This document shows positions 56,153 to 64,000 of a stretch of 64,000 nucleotides of DNA, piece after piece. A model generated the notes under the pieces. It had not been told where the DNA came from and searched no databases. It was given only the letters and a program-made list of their open reading frames with translations. This DNA is from Cyanophora paradoxa (taxonomy: Eukaryota; Glaucocystophyceae; Cyanophorales; Cyanophoraceae), in the NCBI GenBank assembly GCA_004431415.1, contig QPMI01000651.1:1-64000 (forward strand), in the 5' to 3' direction. Made by a program: the position numbers and the translations under genes. Position 1 is the first letter of the stretch. Each line of letters begins with the position of its first letter.

Positions 56153-56553
56153 ATGCTTGCCAAAGGTTACCATGTGATGCTTGATTTCCAATTCAGCCAA
56201 CCAATTAGCGACCATGTGGGGCTCTCTAAATGGCTCATGACTGTCAGTGAAGACATCATCAAGAAATATGGAATACAGGTTGTCCACAAACATGCTGAGA
56301 TTTTTGATGGCACCAAATCACCCCTGGATTTGCCCAAGTATTATTATTAGATGAAAGCCATTGCTCTGCTCATTGCTACAGTGATCAAGGCATGTTAGCA
56401 ATAGATATATTCAGCTGTGGAAAACAGGCAGAAAGGAATACAAGTTTAATTGCTTTTGAGCTGGAGGAGGAGATAAACAAATATGCTGTTGGATTTGGGG
56501 CAGTGATCAAAAAGAGATTACACCATGAGAAGAGGAGGTTTGAACATGGATGA
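56153..56553 (+). pseudogene. speD: S-adenosylmethionine decarboxylase proenzyme (prokaryotic-type SpeD), one frameshift
   Basis: The start MLAKGYHVMLDFQF at 56153 reads to a TAG at 56348. Similarity then continues one base back: DESHCSAHCYSDQG and LAIDIFSCG, followed by a helical tail to a TGA at 56551. ESH with a downstream IDIF.CG is the hallmark of class 1 SpeD, in which the Ser becomes the pyruvoyl cofactor after self-cleavage at Glu-Ser (Ser codon 56356-56358). The total of about 133 residues fits the family. It would supply decarboxylated SAM for spermidine synthesis. It lies 47 bp after the integrase end. A frameshift in TATTATTATTAG breaks the ORF. Confidence 0.85.
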
Positions 56554-56662
56554 GAGAGGGTAGAGAGGGTAGAGAGGGTAGAGGGTTATATGTAAAAATT
56601 CCCGCGAGAAGAGATTTCCCTTAGAAAGTTTACAAACAACCCTCTACCATGTCTACCCACTC
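56554..56662. repeat. inverted tandem-repeat hairpin, element B type II, copy 2
   Basis: The arms are AGAGGGT repeats (left) and AACCCTCTACCATGTCTACC (right), with inner TATATGTAAAAATT and AGTTTACAAACA. It is the same family as 48498-48688, in opposite orientation. It lies between speD and the right terminal repeat. Confidence 0.85.
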
Positions 56663-56806
56663 CCTGCTGGTACCCAAAAGACGTAATTAATACCCTAAGA
56701 CCTAAAAGAAATGCTTACTACCTTAGTGCCTAAAACGCGCACACATAGGGATACCCCTGTTCCAAGCCTGTAGGCCGAAGGCCGGAGGGCTTGGAACAGG
56801 GGTATC
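56661..56806. repeat. right terminal inverted repeat of element B, outer arm truncated
   Basis: The reverse complement of 28181-28326 with several substitutions. The inner 28-bp hairpin arm (56741-56768) and the 19-nt loop are complete. The outer arm keeps 19 of 28 bp and stops at GGTATC. The next bases, GACTACATCG, do not match the expected complement. Confidence 0.92.
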
Positions 56807-57195
56807 GACTACATCGAAGGGTCTCAGGAGACAGGGCAGCAGATCGCATTTTGCGGGTGCCTTTTCATATTTTTGAATTTTTTAAATTACGTTGTATGTG
56901 ACCTTGGCTTGATTCTTTGATTTCTCAGTGACTACTTCGTCCCGTGCGTTTGTTATTCCTAAGATGTTGTTATTCTTCCTGGAGCTGATCATGAATGGGT
57001 TCTTTATTATGTGTGCATGTATTGTTTGCAGAGGCCTGCCGGTAAATACGTTCTCATGTTGTACTTCGTCAATGTAGCTGATTGCAGTGAATGTCCTTCT
57101 TCGCGCCTGCAGTTTGAAGGGTTCGAATTTGCCGCACACTTACTTGAGCTGACTTCTCGGCTCTGAAATTGACATGGCGTCAGGTGGGGAGTCAA
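56807..57195. other. host flank right of element B, no gene seen
   Basis: Mixed-composition DNA with an AT-rich stretch around 56865-56890. An open frame on the minus strand (56882-57139) has no recognisable content. Probably intron or upstream sequence of the host gene. Confidence 0.4.
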
Positions 57196-60100
57196 GCTAG
57201 GCGCAGACGAATTCCAGAACGCCGGCGCATCGCGACAGCTCGCCCCGGGGCAGCTCAGCAGTGCCGGCCTGAACGGAACCATTGTGAGTAACACCGCAGA
57301 CTCGACCGGCGTGACAGTTGTCCACCGCGCGTTCCATCCCGTGAACAACATTTCCGTGGAGCACACGTGCGGCGTTTTGAAGGCTTGCTCTTCTGCGTTG
57401 GACATGGTCAATTCATGCGGGCCTGAGCGCAGGTACTACTTTGCAACAGAGGACAGCGTGGCGCCGCAAAACTTGATGAGTGAGTTATCGCGCGGAGGCA
57501 CGAGATCTGTTCGACGTCTGACAGTCTTCAATTTTCCCCAACAGTCTATATCAACGTTGTCATTCGCAACGGCGACGGGTCGCCTGCGACGCAGCTGCCT
57601 TACTACGGTGCGCTGGTTTTATTTGTGCAGTCGCACAGCTGGAACTCTACTGAGCCGAGACACGCGCAGTGCGAGATATAGATCCTGGTGCTCCACCTTT
57701 TTCAATACGCGTTTCATCAAGAAATCTGAATGTTGATTCGCGATATCGTTGAAGACCAGGGGCAGTCGCGCACGGCTGCCGGCAGGTATTCGGCCCAGGA
57801 GGACCTCGGTAACTGGGCCACTGACACAATCGACTCCATAAAAACGGACTATTGGGGACCTGGCAAGCAGGTGTACGACGTATCCAGTTCCTTATATGCG
57901 ACGGTGGACTTTCTCGGCACGCGATCTGAGATTTTCATGATGTCCTAATTTATAAAAACCAAATTTGAATAATCTCTTACACACGTTTCAGAAACGAAGA
58001 ACGAGATTTTGGCTCAGCCAGCCGGCACCACCTACACCGGGGCTTCCGGCACCATTGCGAGCAACATCGCCTCGGGAATCGTGGCAGGTTATTATAAACA
58101 GCCCAGAAGAGAATCCGAATGCATTCCTGCTCAGAGCGATCACAGAACGCTGCGAAATCGGATATGTGGCCGAAGATGTGAGGGCGCGCGTCGGATATTC
58201 TTCTGCCACCTCAACCGGAACCCGGTTCGCCGCGGCCCGGTTCGCTTCAGCCGCTTGTTTTCGCTCAGCTGAAGAAGATTGCAATCAGAACGTTCGGCGA
58301 GAAGATTAGCGATCCGATCGCGAACCCCTACGTCGGGACAAACGTCGGCGCAATCTCCACTGCCGACAACATGATCGGGGTCCGCCCTCACATGCGAATC
58401 GAATCGCCTTGCGATCGCCCGACCCGCCGAGCAACTCGTTGACGCGGACCTGCAGGTCTGGTTCTCCTTCGGTCAGCGGAATGGCGGCTGGCTGGAGTCC
58501 GGCGACGCTGTTAGCATCGGGGTAAGGCAATCCCGTCCAGAAAAGATGCAGTATTATAGTTAGTGTCGTGGAAGCCAACTCGAACGTTTTCCTTCAGTTT
58601 GCCATGGGCTTCAGGAGGGCCGACATCCTCGGCTTCAAGGACCCGTACAGATTTGTCGCGCCTCCGGTCACGATGACCGGCCTCACCGGTGAGTCCCGAA
58701 ACGTTAACCGAGCACTAAACACTGCCATCTGCTCAAGCAAGCTTTTATTCGGTTGCTAACGCTAAAGAATCCATCAGCTGGCTGGACGAATCCCGCGACT
58801 GGGCTCACTCCCATTGGCTACAGTCTCACCATTTTTGAGGTTGGCAATGGGACATCCTTCGATTGATATTCTGCACGCGTGCGCGCAAACTAATTGATGC
58901 GATCGAACACAGATTTCTTCGACCGCCAACGCGCCGTCCGCCACGCGCGATCACGTGAAGCGCATCTGCACCGTGGATGGCGTCGCAAAGGGAGAGGCCG
59001 GCGCCGCGATGACGAACGACATGAGCTTGAGCTGCCCCGTCGAGGGATTCGTCTGCGGCAAGTGGTACCGCACGTACCTTCGGGCCTTCAACAAGTTCGG
59101 CGGCTTCCAGGAGAACTCGGTGGCGTTCCAGGCCGTGATTCCGTATTGCGCGGCTCCTCCGACTCCGACGCCGTCGCCGATTCCTCCAGCGACGGGGCCG
59201 ACGCCCGTTCCTCCTACGCCCGCGCCCCGCCCTCCCCCCGGCGCGGACGGGCTGCCGACCGTCCTCACCGCGATCATCGCTGGAGGCGACCGCAGCGTCG
59301 GCCGCGATGCATCCTTCGTCGTCGACGGCTCCCCGTAAGCATCCCTGCAGTCAAATGCTAGCGCTCGCAGCGTGTCTCACCGCTGGCGCTCGCGTTAGAT
59401 CGTACAACCCATCCTGCCCGAAGACCGCAACGTACGAGTACCAGTGGCGCCTCGTGCCGAAGGGAGAGCCCTTCGACGGCGCCTCGACCGTGCTCTTCGA
59501 GACCGCCTTCGGCGCCGACAAGAAGACGGTCCCGCTCGCCACCAGCACCGCGCCGGCCCCTGCTCCCGCCATCCGTGCGTCCCGCGGCAAACCGATCGAC
59601 TATGTAGCCGCTTGTTTGAGAGTTGTGTGCTTTCGTCGCACGCAGCCAACTTCGCGTTCGGCAAGTCGTACACGCTCTACCTGCGCGTGAACTCGACCTG
59701 CCCGGGGGCCGGCTGGGCCGAGGACACCACCTCCGTCACCATCAACGTCCTCGACAAGGTCCTCCCCGTCGTGAAGATCGACACGGAGACCTCCAGCCTC
59801 AAGGACCCCACCAAGCTCACCGACTCCAAGACGCTGACCATGCGCTGCCGCTCCCGTGTCGACCCCGATCCCAGTGCGCCATGACGATTTGGACCTTCGC
59901 CCCGCATGCGTACCCGCGGACGGCGGCTTCTGACCAGGTCGCAGGCTGGCCGAGCGTGGCGGTCATGTCGTGGGTCGCCCCGAACAAGGAGCCCGAGCTC
60001 GCGGAGATCCTCACCTACCTCAACGCGGGCGCCAACAAGGCGGAGAACTTCATGGTCTTCAGCCCCGAGAAGCGCCCCAAGCTCGTCTACGGTGAGCCTC

Positions 60101-63100
60101 TCGATCGCATACACGCGTCGATGCATGCTCGCTCATTGTCCTACTCGCAGATAAGCTGTACCTTCTTGTGAGCGAGATGTTCTAATATATATTAATTGAG
60201 ATCGTGCATCGTTTTTGTGCTCACGATCATCCGCGTTGCGCAGCGCTGCGTGGCCTCGTACCCGAACGCTCCGCAAGACGAGGTCGTGTTCGACGAGATT
60301 CGCGTCCGGTAACTCTTGGAACTCGTTGAAATCCGATTAAGCTGCTCGGTGACCTCGCTTCACAGCCTCATTGGTCCGCCCAAGCCCGGCAAGTGCTCCG
60401 TCACGCCCGCGAATGGCATCCTGCTTCAGGTGCACTCCAACTATATGTAGATACGGAGGGTGTTTCAGCTCTAAAACTCGCCTTTAGGATACCTTCACTG
60501 TTGTGGCTGAGGGCTGGACGGTCTCGGACAACGACACGCTTCCCCTTTCGTATACGCTCAAGGTCCGTGGCAGGGACGAGTATCTGCTTTGTGAATGCAT
60601 TGTGACTCCCCTGTGCAGCGCAACGGCCTGCCGGTGGCGCCCACGCAGTACAGCGGCTCGTTCGCGGAGCTCTCCTTCCCCGTCGGCCAGGTCCCCCTCG
60701 TCATCACCATCTGCGACAAGGAGCGCAGCTGCGCCGGTGCCTTCAGCGTTTGCCTTTACTGATCCTTCTATAGCTTTCATAGACTGAAGCCCGGCTCGTT
60801 TTGCCGCTCTCCGCAGACTGCCAGACGAGCGCGACCGTCGCCTCGCCGCCTGCCGGCTCCGCGTGCGACCTGTACAGGAAGCGGAAGGCGGACCTGGACG
60901 CCAAGCTCGCCGCCGGCGCCATCACCAAGAAGCAGTACGACCAGAGCATCCTGCAGGCCGTCTCGGCCGTCACAAGCCAGTTGCTCGAGGAGGACGCGGG
61001 TGCGCTGGTCCCGTCGTAGTGTGTTAACGTTCGGACACCCTGAAGAGCCCCGCAGCGAACCCGGGCAAGTCGGAGTGCGCGAAGGCCCTGACCGACTCGC
61101 TCTTGAAGGACACGTGCGCGGCGACGAAGGACATGAACGGCACCTCATACGCGGAGGCGGCTCCCGCCATCGGCACCATCCGCGCCTTCTCCCGCCTCGT
61201 TGCCAAGTGCGAAACTCTAATTTTAATTTGAGCTCGCGTTGTTATCCGCCTTTCTGATTTGTAGTCGCCACGTACAGATACCTGAAGTAATTGCACCGCC
61301 CTCGATCCAGCGATTTACGGGGGTTTGCTTACGTTGCCGTTGCGTGTTTCCGCAGCTACTCAGCGGAGCAGATCCTGTACGGATGCTACCCCGACTTTGA
61401 TCCCTGCTCGATCCCTCCGGACCGCTTCGCCGAGATGCTTGGCGGGGTGCGTCATGCATTCGAGTCGGGGTGCGCGGAGCGCGATCTCACCGCACTGGCC
61501 CGGGGCGGCGCCCGCACCCGCAGGCGGCGGCTACGATGTCGAGCGCCATCGCCTCCGACAGCTGGACGCCGAGCACGGCGACCGGCCTGGACGCCACAGC
61601 CGGCAAAGGAACCTCCTCTCCCCTGAAGGACGTCCTCAGCAACCTCATCAAGGCGCGATCCGGGTGCGTCGAGCGCATGTTTGTAATCAAGTGTTGAATA
61701 TTCATCATCACGATCGTCCGATCGCAAACCGCTCACTTGACTCAACACCCAGTTGCATGCCGTGCGGCGACGGTATGAAGAGGAACGCCGCTGACGAGGC
61801 TGCACTGGTGCGCATACGCAATAATAGAACAAACATCCGGCACAATTATATTCCTGACGCGCGTCCTTGGACGTTTTTAACATCAGACTGCTGGCAAGAG
61901 TGCGTCCACATGCACATTTGAGATTATTTGCATTCCCTCGCATTGCTGACACTGAGTGCGCCTTCCGCGGCGTACAGTCTGCTTCCCTGATCCCCCCGAC
62001 CGCGTGCGCTTGCCTTTCGGGACATTTATTTTCACCCGATCGCGATTTTGACAACGCGTGCGCAGGACGGCGTCTGGTTCGAAAATTCGCTCTTGCAATG
62101 CTGAAGAGCTCGAGCTCGCGATGTAACTGACCCGGTTTCCAGGTTCACGATTCCCACAAATGTCGCCGACAACGTCAACAGCGCGGTGGTACTCCTTCCT
62201 GACGAAATCAAGGCGAGCATTTCTAGAAGTATAGATGCGTAGAATTGAGCGTGCACATGTCATTTCTGACTGGTACGCGGGCAGAGATTCGTGCCGAAGG
62301 ACGGGAACGACGGCACGTATAAATATTGATCGAATTTTGACTCGTTACCGTCTGCACACTAATCGAACCTGAGCAGGTTTCGCCGTTTCGGTCCTCACGA
62401 TGAGCAAGCCTCCCTTCGCGCCGGTCTACAAGGGGCCCGCAGGTGCTGTCGTGGGCACCGCTCGCATTTCCGGCCTCTTCGTGGACATTACGGTCCTGGG
62501 CGTCCCAATTTCCGGCATCAACCCGGAGTTTCCCATCATCATTGAGGTGGGCGCACGGCTGGTTTTCAGTGGATCGCTGCAATTGTTCGGTTCCTGACGC
62601 GTGGAACGCATACAGATTCCCTACGCCCAGGGAGTCGAGAGGCCGACGAAGCAGCAGGTGCGGTTTCAATGTCGCCAGATGCAGGGTAACACAGTGGGCG
62701 CTCATTTTCGCACGGCTGATCGCGTCTGTTGTTATGTAGTACCTGCTCTTCTGGAACGGTGCGGTTGCATTTCGTCTTTCCTTCGCTCCGATGAGAGCTC
62801 TCTAATCGAATCACCGCAGTGACATCGGAGAGCTGGGAGCCGTGCGACCCCTACGGCACGGGTCTCAACATGGCGGTGAGCTTTGGGCGTCGTCTAAGTC
62901 GAAAGCTCGTTCACTGAAACATTTCACTGAAAGCTCGGCGATCCCAACGTCATCACGCGTGGCTCCGGCGACGTGCGTGCCCATTCAGCCTTCCGGAAGT
63001 ATAACGCTGAAAAAGTTTTCGCGATGCAGATCTTCTTCAAGGACGGCACCTACTACGCCCGCGGCCGCTGCACGCACCTTACGACGTTCACCGTCGGCGA

Positions 63101-64000
63101 GATCGAGCTGAACACCTTCAAGTCGAACGTGCCCGCTCTCGGCTCGGCGATCGGCAACGGCAACATCGCGCCGCCCGACCACGAGACCTCGAAGAGCAAC
63201 AACAGCCAGGTCCGCGTCCGCCGGCGCCCGCCCCTCTCGGACGCGCCCGTGTTCGAGCCCGGGCCCGGCGCCGCGCAGCTGGCGTTCATCCTCCCGCTCG
63301 CGTTCGGCATCGGCGGCGTGGCGCTGCTCCTCACCGGCCTCGCCGTCGCCAAGGCCAAGGGCGTCCTCCCGAGCTGGGGGCCCAAGTCCTCCTCGCCCTA
63401 CACCCCGTACTCCGGCCCCGAGCCCGGCGCCGGTGCCGGCGCTGGTGGCAACCCGTTCAACCCGCCGCGCAACGTGGGCGCGTTCCCGTCGCCGGACCAG
63501 CCGGGCGGCACCACCGTCACGTGGAGCAAACCAGAGACCGCCAGCTCGAACCCTCCCTCGCAGTACGAGGCGAGCGGCGCTTTTCACCCAAGCGCCGATC
63601 AAAGCTCTGCTGACACGCGCCGCAGATCTGGTCGTCCGACCCCAGCGGCCGCCCCGGCAGGAAGCTCGGCTCCGTCCCCGCGGACAGGCTCAGCTACACC
63701 CTCCCGGCGGCCCTCGCCGGCGTGCCCATCATCGTCCGCGCGGTCGACCCCGGCGGCCGCTTCGCTGACGCGCCGCCCGTCTCGCCCGACCCCGCCGGGG
63801 CGCCGGCCGCCCTGCTGCCGGGCCGTTCGACCCGCGCAACGTCCGCTCCATGCCCGCCAGCGAGCCCGCCCCGGCGAGCCCGCCCCGGCCCCGTCCTCAC
63901 GTGGAGCCCGCCCGAGGCCGCCAGCTCCGGCGCCGAGCCCGTCGCCCAGTACCAGGTCGGTGCCGCATGCGCGCAGCGGAGGCGCCCGGGGCCGAACTCG
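57196..64000 (+). CDS. host polycystin-1-like (REJ/GPS) membrane protein, multi-exon, partial
   Basis: Coding exons on the plus strand are separated by short GT-AG introns. Readable exons include 57196-57480, about 57990-58087, about 58955-59334 (ending in a Pro/Thr-rich linker), about 59400-59573, about 59645-60090, about 60243-60310, about 60366-60428, about 60488-60575 and about 60620-60740. GKCSVTPANG, then AEGWTVSDNDTLPLSY, is typical of REJ domains. At 63065, GRCTHLTTFTVGEI is a GPS-like autoproteolysis motif, followed by a transmembrane helix at 63270-63350 (LAFILPLAFGIGGVALLLTG) and a Gly/Pro-rich tail with TWSKPE and TWSPPE stretches. Probably a surface receptor or channel-linked protein. 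Exon ends are approximate and both gene ends are unknown. Confidence 0.65.

Larger units (their letters stand above)
28172..56806. mobile_element. Polinton/Maverick-type integrated virus, element B (nearly complete)
   Basis: This 28.6-kb element is bounded by inverted repeats of about 145-155 bp (28172-28326 and 56661-56806), each beginning with a hairpin. It carries the same gene families as element A. Compared with A, the block beyond the patatin gene is inverted, D5 has a different primase half and lies opposite to PolB, and the fibre tip differs. Capsid, ATPase and polymerase ORFs are intact. The fibre, patatin, integrase tail and speD genes are frameshifted. No clear target-site duplication is visible, and the last 9 bp expected at the right end are missing. 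Confidence 0.94.

Noticed and set aside
59444-60154. Long plus-strand ORFs in alternative frames of the host gene (Arg-rich)
   Set aside because: They are GC-rich shadows. The frames with GT-AG boundaries and REJ-like content are the coherent ones.

Overview
The window is eukaryotic nuclear DNA from a protist, possibly an alga. It carries two related Polinton/Maverick-type integrated DNA viruses (element A, 1 to about 26714, left end outside the window; element B, 28172-56806, nearly complete, 28.6 kb) next to a GC-rich, intron-containing host gene. Evidence for the viral identity is a full hallmark set in each element: double-jelly-roll major capsid protein, two penton/minor-capsid-type proteins, FtsK/HerA (A32-type) packaging ATPase, protein-primed-type family B DNA polymerase, D5-type primase-helicase and a retrovirus-type DDE integrase. 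The host species cannot be named from the sequence. The host gene on the right looks like a polycystin-1-like receptor (REJ-like region, GPS-like cleavage motif, one transmembrane helix) with short GT-AG introns.

Element A, left to right: start of an S-adenosylmethionine decarboxylase (speD) gene; small zinc-binding proteins; two decayed paralogous virion-type genes; a long fibre gene (minus) with phage-like HTHTK repeats, a LamG-like module and a C-terminal S74 chaperone; a patatin-discoidin gene (plus); a repeat-rich gap (10.05-11.08 kb); integrase, PolB and D5 helicase (all minus); small regulators; the 244-aa conserved protein, packaging ATPase, major capsid and minor capsid (minus); a second minor capsid gene (plus); then repeat-rich DNA ending in a perfect 28-bp-arm hairpin at 26620-26714.

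Element B: terminal inverted repeat with hairpin; the two paralogous virion-type genes; an even longer fibre gene (39443 to 30106, minus) with about 19 HTHTK repeats, four LamG-like modules and an H-type-lectin-like tip; patatin-discoidin (plus); the morphogenesis module (plus); a repeat-rich gap (46.8-47.95 kb); D5 helicase (minus); PolB, integrase and speD (plus); right terminal repeat. Relative to A, the whole block beyond patatin is inverted, and the primase half of the D5 protein has been exchanged.

How the genes would work together: PolB and D5 replicate the genome, the integrase inserts it, the ATPase packages it into a capsid of MCP plus minor capsid proteins, and the large fibre proteins probably bind the host surface. 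The patatin phospholipase may attack membranes on entry or exit. SpeD would act on host polyamine synthesis. Many genes in both copies carry single-base frameshifts, often in homopolymers, so the copies are either decaying or the assembly has uncorrected indels. No maturation protease was recognised in either element. No tRNA, rRNA or CRISPR array was seen.
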